A DNA stretch of 64,000 bases from Ruegeria marina (GTDB lineage: Bacteria; Pseudomonadota; Alphaproteobacteria; Rhodobacterales; Rhodobacteraceae), in NCBI RefSeq assembly GCF_900101475.1, contig NZ_FMZV01000005.1, positions 1-64,000 of the forward strand, given 5' to 3'. A program made the translations under genes and the position numbers. Positions 17,397 to 28,454 of the stretch are shown here, piece by piece. Position 1 is the first letter of the stretch; each line of letters begins with the position of its first letter. The notes beneath the pieces were generated by a model. The model saw nothing but the letters and a program-made list of their open reading frames with translations. It was not told the DNA's origin and did not search any database.

Positions 17397-18289
17397 CCCC
17401 GCCGGGCAATGAAATCGGTGACCAGTTCGACGATCAGCGGGGCAAGGGCCGGAGTGATGATATGGCCCATGCCTTCGATGGCCCGGAACTCGGATCCGGG
17501 GATGGTCGCGGCGATCTCTTCGCCCATCGCAAGCGGGACCAGCGTATCGTCGGTGCCGTGGATCACGAAGCAGGGCAGGGCTAGATTGCGCAGGGCGGGC
17601 CGCCGGTCAGATGCGTGCAGGATGGCCAGAACCTGCCGGTTTCTGCCCTCGGCATCCACCCCGCGGTCCCAGGCGCGGGCTGCCATGGCGCGGATATCGG
17701 CTTCGGGCATCGGATAGCCGGGGCTGCCCCAAAGCCCATGTTCGGCGACCTGGGCATCGAGATATTCCGCCCGCGTCATGTCGCGCACCAGCAAGCTCTC
17801 GACCAGCGCCAGCATCATGGTGCGGTCGTTTGGCGCCCGTTCCGCGAAGGGGCGGCAGGCGGTCATGACAATGGACGCGGAAAGAACCCGTTCGGGATGG
17901 TCGATGCAGACCTGTTGCAGCACCGCGCCGCCCATCGAAATGCCGAACATATGCGCGCGTTCGATCCCCAGCGTATCCATCAGGCCGGTGATGTCGCCCA
18001 CCATATCCTCGATCCCGTAGGGTTTGGGAATATCGCCGCCGCCGCGCAGCAGGTCGAGAATACTGTCCGCGTCACCGGGCACCCCATCGGCCGGGCAACG
18101 CTGGGTCAGGCCCACGTCGCGATTGTCGAACAGGATCACCCGATATCCTGCCTTGGCGAAACCCTCGTATAACGTGGCGGGCCAATGCGCCAACTGACTG
18201 CCCTGGCCGCGGATCAGGATCATGGGCACGCCGTCGGATGGCCCGTGTTCCTCGACCTCGATCCGAATGCCGTTCGCTTCGATTTGCAT
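17393..18289 (-). CDS. Alpha/beta hydrolase
   Basis: 298 residues. Nucleophile elbow GISMGG near 120, oxyanion-side IRGQG near 28, the acid in HGTDDTLVP and the catalytic His in GMGHI. Resembles esterases/peptidases of the TAP/aclacinomycin methylesterase type; no signal peptide, so cytoplasmic. Substrate unknown. Divergent from groES. Confidence 0.88.
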   Translation of the reverse strand: MQIEANGIRIEVEEHGPSDGVPMILIRGQGSQLAHWPATLYEGFAKAGYRVILFDNRDVGLTQRCPADGVPGDADSILDLLRGGGDIPKPYGIEDMVGDITGLMDTLGIERAHMFGISMGGAVLQQVCIDHPERVLSASIVMTACRPFAERAPNDRTMMLALVESLLVRDMTRAEYLDAQVAEHGLWGSPGYPMPEADIRAMAARAWDRGVDAEGRNRQVLAILHASDRRPALRNLALPCFVIHGTDDTLVPLAMGEEIAATIPGSEFRAIEGMGHIITPALAPLIVELVTDFIARRG

Positions 18290-18396
18290 GCCCGTTTTCC
18301 CGTTGTTGCCACGTGCTGGGGACTCTGCTTTGGGACCGGACGGATGTAAACCGTCTCCGCCGGATGAGGAGGCGGTGATTTTTTACATCGAAGTTG

Positions 18397-18425
18397 TTGA
18401 CTCGGGCTTTTCATTTTCCTAGCTA
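18397..18425 (+). promoter_or_regulatory. Sigma-70-type promoter of groESL
   Basis: TTGACT (18397-18402), 17-base spacer, TAGCTA (18420-18425). It ends just before the CIRCE element, so HrcA bound there would block it. Confidence 0.6.
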
Positions 18426-18432
18426 TGCGCCG

Positions 18433-18459
18433 TTAGCACTCAATAAGGTCGAGTGATAA
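18433..18459 (+). promoter_or_regulatory. CIRCE operator (HrcA site)
   Basis: TTAGCACTC, 9-base spacer, GAGTGATAA. Only one base differs from the consensus GAGTGCTAA in the right half. Lies 60 bases upstream of the groES start; the known site of HrcA repression of chaperonin operons. Confidence 0.92.
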
Positions 18460-18518
18460 TGCCCCTGGCACAGAGCAGGGGGAGGGAAACAAACTTTGAG
18501 CCTCAAGGAGCTGCAAAG

Positions 18519-18806
18519 ATGGCATTGAAACCGCTTCATGACCGCGTGCTGGTTCGCCGTACCGAAAGCGAAGAGAAAACCGCAGGCGGCCTGATCATCC
18601 CCGATAGCGCCAAGGAAAAGCCCAGCGAAGGCATCGTCGTCGCCTGTGGCGAAGGCGCCCGCAAGGATAGCGGCGAGCTGATCGCGATGGCAGTCAAGTC
18701 GGGCGACCGTGTCCTGTTCGGCAAATGGTCGGGCACCGAAGTCACCGTCGACGGCGAAGAACTGCTGATGATGAAGGAAAGCGACATCATGGGGATCATC
18801 GAGTAA
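18519..18806 (+). CDS. groES: Co-chaperonin GroES
   Basis: 95 residues. Caps the GroEL cage. [10 protein letters not shown] at the N-terminus, the mobile loop [18 protein letters not shown] and ESDIMGIIE at the C-terminus. Start set by MALKPL with AAGGAG upstream; the open frame further upstream crosses the CIRCE region. First gene of groESL; groEL follows after 62 bases. Confidence 0.98.
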   Translation: MALKPLHDRVLVRRTESEEKTAGGLIIPDSAKEKPSEGIVVACGEGARKDSGELIAMAVKSGDRVLFGKWSGTEVTVDGEELLMMKESDIMGIIE

Positions 18807-18823
18807 GCCACGCGCTGCTCTGA

Positions 18824-20506
<1,683 letters not shown>

Positions 20507-20551
20507 GGCGGATTTCCACAAGGAAATTTTGCCGAAAGTCAGAGAAATTGA

Positions 20552-20577
20552 AAGGGCCGCCATCGCGCGGCCCTTTT
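20552..20577 (+). terminator. Terminator of groESL
   Basis: GGGCCGC / GCGGCCC stem with a 6-base loop followed by TTTT, about 50 bases after the groEL stop. Confidence 0.88.
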
Positions 20578-20937
20578 CCTTGCCGCCGAAGGGCAATGAT
20601 AATTCATCGCTGAGATTGACCTGAATGCCGGTCCTGTCTGTGCCCGGCGGGCTGCATCTTCGGTCATGACCAAGAAAAACCGGCCGGAATGGAACCGCGA
20701 TGAAATCGCTCGCGCCTTCCGTCTTTCCCGATCTCATGCACGCTGTCCCAAGGAACGCCTGGCGCTGGCCGAACCGGACTGGTGTGCATCGGCGGAGCCG
20801 CTGACATCCGCAGGGTCGAGACCCTTGCGCCGCTGCGCCACGGCAGCGGCGCTGTCACCTGCAGTACGGCGCAGAACATCCGTGACAGATCGTGCGGCCC
20901 CGATCAGAATGGCCAGGAGAATGTGCAGGGTGATGGA
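20578..20937. other. Intergenic stretch before the DMT transporter, with a 10-bp hairpin
   Basis: No convincing gene. A frame beginning at 20666 (ATG, MTKKNRPEW) runs into the transporter gene out of frame and has no recognisable family. A GC-rich hairpin, GCGCCGCTGC (20827-20836) / GCAGCGGCGC (20843-20852), lies about 86 bases before the transporter start and lacks a T-run. Confidence 0.4.
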
Positions 20938-21780
20938 ATGCAGCTTTTTCTGTTGACGGCGCTGACAATGACCGCCTTTGCCGCAAATTCGGTCCTCAAC
21001 CGGTTCGCGGTTGCAGGCTGGGGGAGCGATCCGGGCGCCTTTGCGATCGTTCGGGTCGCGGCTGGCGCCGTCATGCTGGCGGTGCTGGTTCTGGGGCAGG
21101 GCAAGCGCCTGCCGGTAATCCGTCGCCGCCGCCTCGTCGGGGCGGCGGCGCTTTCGCTCTACATGGTTGGCTTCTCGCTTGCCTATCTGACGCTTGACGC
21201 CGGGTTGGGGGCGCTGATCCTGTTCGGGGTTGTCCAGATCACCATGTTCGGCTGGACCGCGACCAACGGCGCGCCACCGACGCAACGGCAACTGCTGGGC
21301 GCGGTGCTGGCCTTTGCCGGGCTGGTCTGGGTTCTTTGGCCAGCGGGCGCCTTGCGAGTCGATCCGGGAGGCGCGGCTCTGATGGCTTCGGCCGGTTTCG
21401 GTTGGGCGATCTACACCCTGTCCGGTCGGGCCGAACCGGATGCGCTGGCGGCGACCGGGGCGAATTTCGTTGCCGCCTTGCCGGTGACGGCCTGCGCGAT
21501 ACTGCTGATGGGTGCGCCCTTGACGCTGACCTTGCCAGGAGCAGCGCTTGCGGTCCTTTCAGGCGCCGTCACGTCCGGGCTGGGCTATGCGCTCTGGTAT
21601 CGCATCCTGCCCAACCTCGGCGCGGCAAGGGCCGCGACGGTGCAACTCTCGGCGCCGGTCATTGCGGTTTTCGGAGGGGTGATCCTGCTGGGTGAAGCGG
21701 TGCCATTGCGGCTCTTGCTGGGCGGCACTGTCTTGTTGGGCGGCATTGCGCTGTCGATCAGGCGCACCCCGTCGGGTTGA
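20938..21780 (+). CDS. DMT-superfamily (EamA) transporter
   Basis: 280 residues with about ten hydrophobic helices in two EamA halves. N-terminal helix [20 protein letters not shown] with the NR motif, the repeat start near residue 145, and the [13 protein letters not shown] motif typical of the second half. Inner-membrane metabolite exporter; substrate unknown. Start at the ATG at 20938; a GTG at 20923 is an alternative. The lipase gene follows within 40 bases. Confidence 0.88.
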   Translation: MQLFLLTALTMTAFAANSVLNRFAVAGWGSDPGAFAIVRVAAGAVMLAVLVLGQGKRLPVIRRRRLVGAAALSLYMVGFSLAYLTLDAGLGALILFGVVQITMFGWTATNGAPPTQRQLLGAVLAFAGLVWVLWPAGALRVDPGGAALMASAGFGWAIYTLSGRAEPDALAATGANFVAALPVTACAILLMGAPLTLTLPGAALAVLSGAVTSGLGYALWYRILPNLGAARAATVQLSAPVIAVFGGVILLGEAVPLRLLLGGTVLLGGIALSIRRTPSG

Positions 21781-21818
21781 GGGTTTCACAGCAGGCCGTT
21801 TCGCAGTATCTCGCGCCA

Positions 21819-22592
21819 ATGCGTCTTGTGGTTTTCTGTCTTTCCCTCCTCCTGCCCGTGCCCCTCTGGGCCGATTGCGTCGTGCTGCTGCACGGGCTGG
21901 CGCGGACAGAGGCGTCTTTCACCTTGATGGACGAAGTATTCGAGGCGCGCGGCTTTCACGTTGTGCGACCCGGCTATCCTTCGACCGATCTGCCGATTCC
22001 GGAACTGGCGGACGAGACCCTGCCGGCAGCCGTGGCCGCGTGCGGCGAGGACACCGTGCATATGGTCGCTCATTCGATGGGCGGCATACTGATCCGTCAG
22101 TGGCTGCTGACGAATCGCCCGGCGCGGCTGGGGCGCGTGGTCATGCTGGGCCCGCCGAACCAGGGCAGCGAACTAGTCGATGAACTGGGCGCCTGGGAAG
22201 TTTTCGGACGTCTCAACGGACCGGCCGGACTTGCTCTTGGAACCGGGCCGGACAGCCTGCCGCGCAAACTGCCGGCCGTCGATTTTCCGCTGGGGGTGAT
22301 TGCCGGAGAAATCTCCCTGAATCCGGTTTTTTCCTCCATCATTCCTGGCACCGACGATGGAAAGGTTTCCGTCAGCTCGACCAAAGTTGCCGGAATGGCC
22401 GATCACATCGTGCTTCCAGTGACCCATACATTCATGATGAACAACCCCCGCGTGATAGCCCAGACCCTGTTCTTTCTTGAAAACGGCAGGTTCAACCCGG
22501 ACCTGACATGGGTCGAGTCGATCTTTGGGACCTATGAGAAGATGTGCCCGAGCGGCAACTGCTCGGCTTCGCCGTCGGAGCGCGGCAGATGA
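21819..22592 (+). CDS. Exported lipase-like alpha/beta hydrolase
   Basis: 257 residues. Signal peptide [18 protein letters not shown], then [10 protein letters not shown] and nucleophile elbow AHSMGG, as in triacylglycerol-lipase/PGAP1-like proteins; LGPPNQGSE after it is also family-like. Likely periplasmic or secreted. The frame is open from 21777, but 21819 places the signal peptide at the N-terminus. The last four bases overlap the phnM start (ATGA), so the two are translated together. Substrate unknown. Confidence 0.85.
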   Translation: MRLVVFCLSLLLPVPLWADCVVLLHGLARTEASFTLMDEVFEARGFHVVRPGYPSTDLPIPELADETLPAAVAACGEDTVHMVAHSMGGILIRQWLLTNRPARLGRVVMLGPPNQGSELVDELGAWEVFGRLNGPAGLALGTGPDSLPRKLPAVDFPLGVIAGEISLNPVFSSIIPGTDDGKVSVSSTKVAGMADHIVLPVTHTFMMNNPRVIAQTLFFLENGRFNPDLTWVESIFGTYEKMCPSGNCSASPSERGR

Positions 22593-23737
22593 TCCCGCCC
22601 GCCCTGACCTTTTCCGGCGCGCGGATACTGTTGCCGGAGGGCGTCGTGCAAACCGATCTCTGCCTGTCCGAGGGGCGTATCGCCGGGTCCTGCACGGGCA
22701 AACGGATCGACCTTGCAGGCTATCTGGTGCTGCCCGGCATCGTTGACCTGCACGGGGACGGGTTCGAACGCCATATGGCGCCGCGGCGTGGCGCCATGAA
22801 GGAAATGGCGGATGGTGTGGTCGCGTCCGAGGCGGAACTGGCCGCCAACGGCATCACCACGGCCGTCATGGCACAGTTCTGGAGCTGGGAAGGCGGCTTG
22901 CGTGGGCCGGAGTTTGCCGAGGGCGTATTCCGGGCGATCCGACAGGTCCGCGACAGCCTGGTCACGGATCTGATCCCGCAACTGCGGTTCGAGACGCATC
23001 TGCTCGACGATTATGATCTGCTGCCGGACAGGCTGACGGAGTGGGAGGTCCCATATGTGGTCTTCAACGACCACCTGCCGCATGAGCGGCTGGCCGAGGG
23101 ACGCAAGCCGCCCCGGCTGGCCGGGCAGGCCCTCAAGGCCGGCCGCAGCCCCGAGAAACACCTGGAATTGCTCCAGAGGTTGCACGCTAACGGGCCGCAG
23201 GTGCCCGCGGCGCTGGATGCACTCTGCGCCGAACTGCACCGGCGCGGTGTACGATTGGCCAGCCATGACGACCACAGCGCCGAAGACTGTGCCGCCTGGC
23301 AGGCACGCGGTCTGCGCATCTCGGAGTTCCCCGAGACGGCCGAGGCCGCCGAGGCCACGCGCGCGGCGGGCGGGCATGTGATCCTTGGCTCGCCCAACGT
23401 GGTGCGCGGCGGTTCGCACAAGGGCAATGCCAGCGCCATCGACCTGATCGCGATGGGGTACTGCGACGCGTTGGCCTCGGATTACCACTATCCGAGCCCG
23501 CGTCGGGCCGCATTGATGCTGGCGCGCAGCGGGCTCCTCGATCTGGGCGCCGCCTGGGCGCTGGTCAGCAGCGGCCCGGCCCGGGTTCTGGGGCTGGACG
23601 ACCGGGGCGAGCTGAGCCCCGGCAAACGCGCCGATCTGGTGATTCTCGACGCGGAAAACCACCGGGTCGCCGCCACCTTCGCCGGTGGCCGGGTCAGCTA
23701 CATGTCCGGTGATGTGGCCGCGCGGTTTCTGGCCTGA
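22589..23737 (+). CDS. phnM: Alpha-D-ribose 1-methylphosphonate 5-triphosphate diphosphatase
   Basis: PhnM, amidohydrolase superfamily, 382 residues. In the C-P lyase pathway it removes pyrophosphate from ribose 1-methylphosphonate 5-triphosphate. Metal-site motifs: [15 protein letters not shown], the middle SHDDHS, and ASDYHYPSP near the C-terminus, with [15 protein letters not shown] closing the domain. No phnGHIJKL or phnL neighbours exist here; its partner is a lipase-like gene, coupled by ATGA. It may be a second phnM copy or a paralogue with a different substrate. Confidence 0.92.
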   Translation: MIPPALTFSGARILLPEGVVQTDLCLSEGRIAGSCTGKRIDLAGYLVLPGIVDLHGDGFERHMAPRRGAMKEMADGVVASEAELAANGITTAVMAQFWSWEGGLRGPEFAEGVFRAIRQVRDSLVTDLIPQLRFETHLLDDYDLLPDRLTEWEVPYVVFNDHLPHERLAEGRKPPRLAGQALKAGRSPEKHLELLQRLHANGPQVPAALDALCAELHRRGVRLASHDDHSAEDCAAWQARGLRISEFPETAEAAEATRAAGGHVILGSPNVVRGGSHKGNASAIDLIAMGYCDALASDYHYPSPRRAALMLARSGLLDLGAAWALVSSGPARVLGLDDRGELSPGKRADLVILDAENHRVAATFAGGRVSYMSGDVAARFLA

Positions 23738-23740
23738 TTG

Positions 23741-23861
23741 GCTTCATCTTTTCTTAAGATACTCCCGCCGGAGGCATCGCGCGCAGCGCGATAGGGGCTG
23801 CGCCCCGCCTCGGGCCCGGCGGTCCGTCGGCGGCGCGCGCGAAATCCGGGACGGATTTCGC
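23741..23861 (-). repeat. Intergenic hairpin repeat, copy 3, with an extra hairpin
   Basis: Read on the minus strand, a hairpin ATCGCGC / GCGCGAT (23776-23792, 3-base loop) is followed by GGCGGGAGTATCTTAAG and a GATGAAGC tail, the layout of the copy at 44267. A second hairpin, GCGAAATCC / GGATTTCGC (23839-23861), adjoins it. The element fills the gap between convergent phnM and purK and may end transcription of both, though no T-run is present. Confidence 0.7.
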
Positions 23862-23869
23862 CGCCCGCG

Positions 23870-24943
23870 TCAGCCGTTGCGCTGTATCCGGTTGACATGG
23901 CCCATCTTGCGGCCGGGCTTCACCTCGGCCTTGCCGTAAAGGTGCAGCGCCAGATCGCGTTCGCGTGCCAGCTCCGGCACCCGATCCATGTCGGCGCCGA
24001 TCAGGTTTTCCATCACCACATCGGCATGCCGCTGCCCGTCGCCCAGAGGCCACCCGGCCACGGCGCGGATATGCTGTTCGAACTGGTCCACGGCGCAACC
24101 GTTCTGGGTCCAATGCCCCGAATTGTGCACCCGCGGCGCGATCTCGTTCACGATCAGCCCGGCCGGCGTGACGAAGAGCTCGACCCCCATCACGCCCACA
24201 TAGTCGAGCGCGTTCAGGATCCGGGCCGCCAGCAGCACCGCATCGGTGCGCTGCGCCGCACTCAGCCGCGCCGGTACAGTGGTCGTGTGCAGGATGCCGT
24301 CGCGATGCACGTTCTCGCCCGGGTCGAAACAGGCGACCTGGCCGTCCAGCCCACGCGCGGCAATCACCGAAACCTCATGCGTGAAGTCCACGAAGCCTTC
24401 GAGGATCGCGGGCGCGCCGGCCATGTCGGCCAGCGCCGCCGGGGCATCTTCGGGCGTTTTCAGGCGTACCTGGCCCTTGCCGTCATAGCCGAAGCGGCGC
24501 GTCTTGAGGATCGCGGGTGTGCCGTTCCTGGCAATCGCCGCCTCAAGGCTCGCCAGATCGGTGACATCGGCGAAGGGGGCTGTCATCAGGCCCAGATCGC
24601 GCAGAAAGCTCTTCTCGGTCAGCCGGTCCTGGCTCACTCGCAGTGCCTCGCGCCCGGGGCGGATTGGACGATGCGCCTCGAGAATGTCCAGCGCTTCGGT
24701 CGGGATGTTCTCGAACTCGTAGGTGATCACGTCGACCGACGCGGCGAACTCCGCCAGCGCCTCGGCATCGTCATACCCGGCCGTGGTCACCCGGTCGGCC
24801 ACCTGGCCCGCGGGCGGGTTGGCGCCGGGTTCATAGATATGGGTGGCAAAGCCAAGCCGCGCAGCGGCGACCGACAGCATCCGGCCCAGTTGTCCACCCC
24901 CCAGAATGCCGATCCGGGCGCCCGGTTTCAACGCTTCACTCAT
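23870..24943 (-). CDS. purK: N5-carboxyaminoimidazole ribonucleotide synthase
   Basis: ATP-grasp enzyme carboxylating AIR in purine synthesis, 357 residues. [13 protein letters not shown] opens the fold, TYEFENIP follows near 80, [11 protein letters not shown] is the ATP-binding loop, and [14 protein letters not shown] carries metal ligands. Start at 24943 overlaps the purE stop by 8 bases; the frame stays open upstream but shadows purE. Confidence 0.96.
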   Translation of the reverse strand: MSEALKPGARIGILGGGQLGRMLSVAAARLGFATHIYEPGANPPAGQVADRVTTAGYDDAEALAEFAASVDVITYEFENIPTEALDILEAHRPIRPGREALRVSQDRLTEKSFLRDLGLMTAPFADVTDLASLEAAIARNGTPAILKTRRFGYDGKGQVRLKTPEDAPAALADMAGAPAILEGFVDFTHEVSVIAARGLDGQVACFDPGENVHRDGILHTTTVPARLSAAQRTDAVLLAARILNALDYVGVMGVELFVTPAGLIVNEIAPRVHNSGHWTQNGCAVDQFEQHIRAVAGWPLGDGQRHADVVMENLIGADMDRVPELARERDLALHLYGKAEVKPGRKMGHVNRIQRNG

Positions 24944-25424
24944 CGACAGGCTCCTCGGGGATCGAGGCCGAGAGCGCGGCGCGCCAGGCGTCCAGCCGTT
25001 CGGCCAGATCCGCGTCCTGCAAGGCAAGAATCCCCGCCGCCATCAGCCCGGCATTGGCAGCGCCCGCCGCGCCGATCGCCATGGTGGCGACCGGATAGCC
25101 CTTGGGCATCTGCACGATGGAATAGAGAGAATCGACACCCGACAGGGCGCGGGTCTGAACCGGCACGCCAATCACCGGCACCCGCGTCTTGGACGCCATC
25201 ATGCCGGGCAGATGCGCCGCCCCGCCGGCGCCCGCGATGATCACCTGCAGCCCGCGGCCGACAGCAGCGCGCCCATAGTCCCACAACCGGTCCGGGGTCC
25301 GGTGCGCCGAAACGATCCGCGCCTCGTAGGCCACGCCCAGTTCGTCCAGAATATCTGCTGCCTGCTTCATGGTGGGCCAGTCCGACTGGCTGCCCATGAT
25401 GATCCCTACCTTGACCTCGGCCAT
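24936..25424 (-). CDS. purE: N5-CAIR mutase (class I PurE)
   Basis: 162 residues, converts N5-CAIR to CAIR. The class I PurE core [18 protein letters not shown] and [12 protein letters not shown] is complete. Forms the purEK operon with the downstream gene. Confidence 0.97.
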   Translation of the reverse strand: MAEVKVGIIMGSQSDWPTMKQAADILDELGVAYEARIVSAHRTPDRLWDYGRAAVGRGLQVIIAGAGGAAHLPGMMASKTRVPVIGVPVQTRALSGVDSLYSIVQMPKGYPVATMAIGAAGAANAGLMAAGILALQDADLAERLDAWRAALSASIPEEPVDE

Positions 25425-25494
25425 GCGCTCCGCTCGCTCTGAAAGGAGCGCGCACTATAGCCAAATCGCATCGACTGGCAATGCGGCACGGGGC

Positions 25495-25719
25495 TCAGGC
25501 GATGATATCCGGCGTCAGGCGGTCCTCGATCAGGGCGATCATGTCCTTCAGCCTGAGTTTCTGCTTTTTCAGTCGCTTGATGGTCAACTGATCGGCAGTT
25601 CCCTTTTCCTCGAGTGCCGAGATCGCTTCGTCCAGATCGCGATGCTGGCGGCGGAACACTTCCAGTTCCACCCGCAGCACTTCATCGGATTTCATCGACA
25701 GATCACTGGGTGCATTCAT
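25495..25719 (-). CDS. YdcH-family (DUF465) small coiled-coil protein
   Basis: About 74 residues, DUF465: a helical protein with RRQHRDLDEAI and RLKKQKLRLKDMIA, typical of the family, which has no settled function. Start at 25719 is chosen for length; an internal ATG at 25695 is possible, and no strong ribosome site separates them. The frame remains open to 25854 without family-like sequence. Confidence 0.82.
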   Translation of the reverse strand: MNAPSDLSMKSDEVLRVELEVFRRQHRDLDEAISALEEKGTADQLTIKRLKKQKLRLKDMIALIEDRLTPDIIA

Positions 25720-25787
25720 GAAGCGACTCGCGAGACGGGGCCAAGTGTAGAGGTGAGGATACGCATTCACGCTGTTTTCGACCAGAC

Positions 25788-25816
25788 CTTGTAGTGGACG
25801 CATTTTCTTCCCATAT
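25788..25816 (+). promoter_or_regulatory. RpoH (sigma-32)-like promoter of hsp20
   Basis: CTTGTA (25788-25793), 15-base spacer, TCCCATAT (25809-25816), close to the heat-shock consensus CTTGAA / CCCCATNT. About 70 bases upstream of the Hsp20 start. Confidence 0.5.
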
Positions 25817-25883
25817 TCAACTAGGTGGTTGCCGTTGTCGGGACCGCGCATCAACGTCGCTTTTCAGGAAGGACGAAAGAAAC

Positions 25884-26297
25884 GTGTCGAAGCTTACTCT
25901 GAACTCATACCCGCACATGCTGGGTTTCGAGCAGTTGGAACGTTTGCTGGAGCGTTCGGCGAAATCCGGAAACGAAGGGTATCCGCCTTATAATATCGAG
26001 CAGACATCCGATCATTCCTATCGCATCACACTGGCCGTTGCCGGATTTGGCGAGGGTGATCTTTCGATTACCGTCGAGGACCGTCAACTGGTGATCCGTG
26101 GCCGCCAGAATGATGACAGCGAAGGACGGGTGTTCCTGCATCGTGGAATCGCCGCCAGGCAGTTCCAGCGCATGTTCGTGCTGGCCGATGGTGTCGAGGT
26201 GGGCGAGGCGGTGATGGAAAACGGCCTGCTGCACATCGACCTGACCCGCGCGGTCCCACAGTCCGTGGTGCAGACGATCAACATCAGGAAAGGGTAA
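25884..26297 (+). CDS. Small heat shock protein Hsp20 family (GTG start)
   Basis: 137 residues, IbpA-like alpha-crystallin domain protein. PPYNIEQTSDHSYRITLAV opens the domain (about 35-55), ending in GLLHIDLTRAVP. The GTG at 25884 has AGGAAGGA just upstream; the longer ATG reading from 25794 adds unrelated cysteine-rich sequence. It holds unfolded proteins for refolding. The DUF1150 gene follows 3 bases later. Confidence 0.9.
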   Translation: MSKLTLNSYPHMLGFEQLERLLERSAKSGNEGYPPYNIEQTSDHSYRITLAVAGFGEGDLSITVEDRQLVIRGRQNDDSEGRVFLHRGIAARQFQRMFVLADGVEVGEAVMENGLLHIDLTRAVPQSVVQTINIRKG

Positions 26298-26300
26298 GTG

Positions 26301-26534
26301 ATGCATACTCCGTACAAGTTCGAAGACTTCAATGGAAACGGCGACCGGATCGTCTATGTGAAGGCGGTCGATGTTGCCGACTTGCCGGACGAGGTTCGCC
26401 AGCAAGCGGGCGACCGCGACCATCTCTATGCCGTTCACAACGCGCAAGGCGAGCGCCTGGCGCTGGTGGCCGACCGCAAGCTGGCCTTTGTTCTTGCACG
26501 CCAGCACGATCTGTCGCCGGTAACGGTGCACTGA
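26301..26534 (+). CDS. DUF1150 small protein, partner of Hsp20
   Basis: 77 residues, DUF1150 family (IVYVKAVDVADLP near 18, ending FVLARQHDLSPVTVH). It follows Hsp20 by 3 bases, an arrangement common in Rhodobacterales and Rhizobiales, which suggests a role connected with the heat-shock protein; function unknown. A GTG directly before the ATG could add one residue. Confidence 0.87.
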   Translation: MHTPYKFEDFNGNGDRIVYVKAVDVADLPDEVRQQAGDRDHLYAVHNAQGERLALVADRKLAFVLARQHDLSPVTVH

Positions 26535-26643
26535 CCTTGCCACCAATTTAGCGTGATCCGGACCCGGGATGCGTTTCCCGCGTGACATCGGGTCCGAAAC
26601 CGCCGAAACATGCAGCCCTGCGGCAAACGCCAGGAGCGGGACA

Positions 26644-27522
26644 ATGGGGTGGCATGATTTCGACTGGGTGGATGCGTTCACCGACCGGGCCTTTGGCGGC
26701 AATGGCTGTGCTGTGGTCCATGGAGGCGCCGGCCTGCATGCCGAGACCTGCATGGCCTTCGTGCGTGAAACCTCGCTGGTCGAATGCACCTTCACGGGCC
26801 CTTCGGATGTGGCGGACGTGCGGGTGCGCTATTTCCTTGCAAGCCGCGAGATCCCCTTTGCCGGACATCCCACCATCGCCACGGTGGCTGCGCTGCGGTC
26901 GCGCGGTTTCCTGGACAAGGACGACCTTGTTCTCGAAACCGGCGCTGGCCTGGTGCCTGTCCGCATCTCGGGGGAAGAGATCGAAATGACCCAGGTCGCG
27001 CCGCAGTTCGGGGCGCAGATACCGGCGGATCTGGTTGCGCGGGTGGTTGGCTTGCCGGTCGACGCCATCGTTTCGCCGCCGCAAATGGTTTCCACCGGGT
27101 TGCCTTTCTGCATAACGGTGCTGCGCGACAGGGCGGCCCTGGATGCGGCGGTCCTTGACGTGGGGGCCCTGCGCGACCTGGCGTCCAGCCAGGGTTACGA
27201 TGGTTCCGACATGCTTGAACCCTTCATGGTGACACTCTCGGGCGCGACAGGGGCCGGTGACACCTATGCGCGTCTTCTGATCGCGCCGCCGAGCCCGCCC
27301 GAGGATCCGTTCACCGGTTCCGCCACGGGCGCGATGGCGGCCTATCTCTGGAAACACGGCCTGATGGACAAGGATACGTTCATCGCCGAACAGGGCCATG
27401 GCATGGGCCGACCGGGCCGGGCGCGGGTGACCCGTGTCGGCCCCTCCGACGCGATGACCGGTATCAAGGTCGCCGGGCCAAGCTTTGTCCTGATGCGCGG
27501 GCAAGTCTGGCTGGCGCAATGA
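26644..27522 (+). CDS. PhzF-family isomerase/epimerase-like protein
   Basis: 292 residues. PhzF fold: DAFTDRAFGGNGCAVV at the start, the acid-base Glu in ETSLVECTF, FAGHPTIATV and the C-terminal half marker DPFTGSATGAMAAYLW. Most PhzF-like proteins are not phenazine enzymes and no phz genes are present. AGGAG precedes the ATG. Overlaps the next gene by 4 bases. Confidence 0.9.
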   Translation: MGWHDFDWVDAFTDRAFGGNGCAVVHGGAGLHAETCMAFVRETSLVECTFTGPSDVADVRVRYFLASREIPFAGHPTIATVAALRSRGFLDKDDLVLETGAGLVPVRISGEEIEMTQVAPQFGAQIPADLVARVVGLPVDAIVSPPQMVSTGLPFCITVLRDRAALDAAVLDVGALRDLASSQGYDGSDMLEPFMVTLSGATGAGDTYARLLIAPPSPPEDPFTGSATGAMAAYLWKHGLMDKDTFIAEQGHGMGRPGRARVTRVGPSDAMTGIKVAGPSFVLMRGQVWLAQ

Positions 27523-28403
27523 CGGTGGTTCGGGATCGTGCCATCGCCATCCTGCCCTATGGTCAGCGGCTGGGGCCGCATCTGGTGCAAATGCCGGTTG
27601 ACCAGTTGAACTGGCCGCTTGGCCGTCCGGCGCGGCTGGCAGGTGGCGTTGTCGGCGATTTTCGGTCCGATGATCATTTGATCGTCTACCCCAGAACCGA
27701 TACGCATTTCCGCCTGCAACGCGGAACGGCGGCGGCGGTCTCGCTGATCATGGCCGAACCTTCGGTGATCCATGCCAAGCATTACGCGCTGTTGCGGCTG
27801 ACCTGGCGGCGGTTCTTTAGGGTTCTGACATTCAACCAGCCGGCGCTGGACAGCCTGCCCAACGCGCGGTTGCTGCCCTTTGGCACGACATGGGTGCCGG
27901 ACTGGCGCGACCTGGCGCCGGAAAAGACGCTGAACTGTTCGCTGATCGCTTCGGCCAAGCGCGACAGCGAGGGCCACAAGCTGCGCCATGCGGTCGTCGA
28001 TTGGGTGCGGGAGACAGGGCAGGACGTCGCGGTTCTGGGACGTGGCTATCGACCTTTCGAGAGCAAGGCCGACGGATTGGTGCCCTATCGCTATTCCGTG
28101 GTGATCGAGAATGTTCGGGAGAGGAATTACTTTTCGGAAAAGCTGTTGGATTCGGTTTTTTGCGAGACCGTGCCGATTTACTGGGGCTGCCCCAACATCG
28201 CCGATTTCGTCGATCCTTCGGCAATGATCCTGTGCGAAACTGCAGAGCAGGTTCGCGCGGCCGTGCTGCAAGCCAACCCGGAAGACTACGCCGCGCGCTT
28301 GCCTGCGCTTCGGGCGCTGAAAGAGCAGCTTGCGCCCTTTGCCGATCACGAGTTGCGGGCGGCGCAGATCATTCTTGAAGAAACCGGCAGATCGGAACCT
28401 TGA
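27519..28403 (+). CDS. Putative glycosyltransferase, GT10 (fucosyltransferase)-like C-terminus
   Basis: 294 residues, no signal or membrane segment seen. The C-terminal part reads YRYSVVIENV, then YFSEKLLDSVFCETVPIYWG and PNIADFVDPSAMI, matching the donor-binding motif of family 10 alpha-1,3-fucosyltransferases (FEN...YVTEKL...VPVYWG). The N-terminal half is not recognised. Coupled to the phzF-like gene by ATGA, an unusual pairing. Donor and acceptor unknown; an LPS or exopolysaccharide decoration is possible. Confidence 0.68.
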   Translation: MTVVRDRAIAILPYGQRLGPHLVQMPVDQLNWPLGRPARLAGGVVGDFRSDDHLIVYPRTDTHFRLQRGTAAAVSLIMAEPSVIHAKHYALLRLTWRRFFRVLTFNQPALDSLPNARLLPFGTTWVPDWRDLAPEKTLNCSLIASAKRDSEGHKLRHAVVDWVRETGQDVAVLGRGYRPFESKADGLVPYRYSVVIENVRERNYFSEKLLDSVFCETVPIYWGCPNIADFVDPSAMILCETAEQVRAAVLQANPEDYAARLPALRALKEQLAPFADHELRAAQIILEETGRSEP

Positions 28404-28420
28404 CACTGCTTTAGAGGAAA

Positions 28421-28449
28421 AAGGCCCGGGAGGTGATTTCCCGGGCCTT
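28421..28449. terminator. Bidirectional terminator between convergent genes
   Basis: AAGGCCCGGGA / TCCCGGGCCTT, perfect 11-bp stem with a 7-base loop. A run of As (GAGGAAAAA) precedes it on the plus strand, giving a U-run for the leftward transcript of the sulfurylase gene. Confidence 0.82.
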
Positions 28450-28454
28450 CGTGA

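Noticed and set aside
20666..20956. 96-codon frame between groEL and the transporter
   Set aside because: Overlaps the transporter start out of frame, no family, odd composition at its end.
26644..27522. Phenazine biosynthesis locus suggested by PhzF
   Set aside because: No other phz gene in the window; PhzF-like proteins are widespread outside phenazine pathways.
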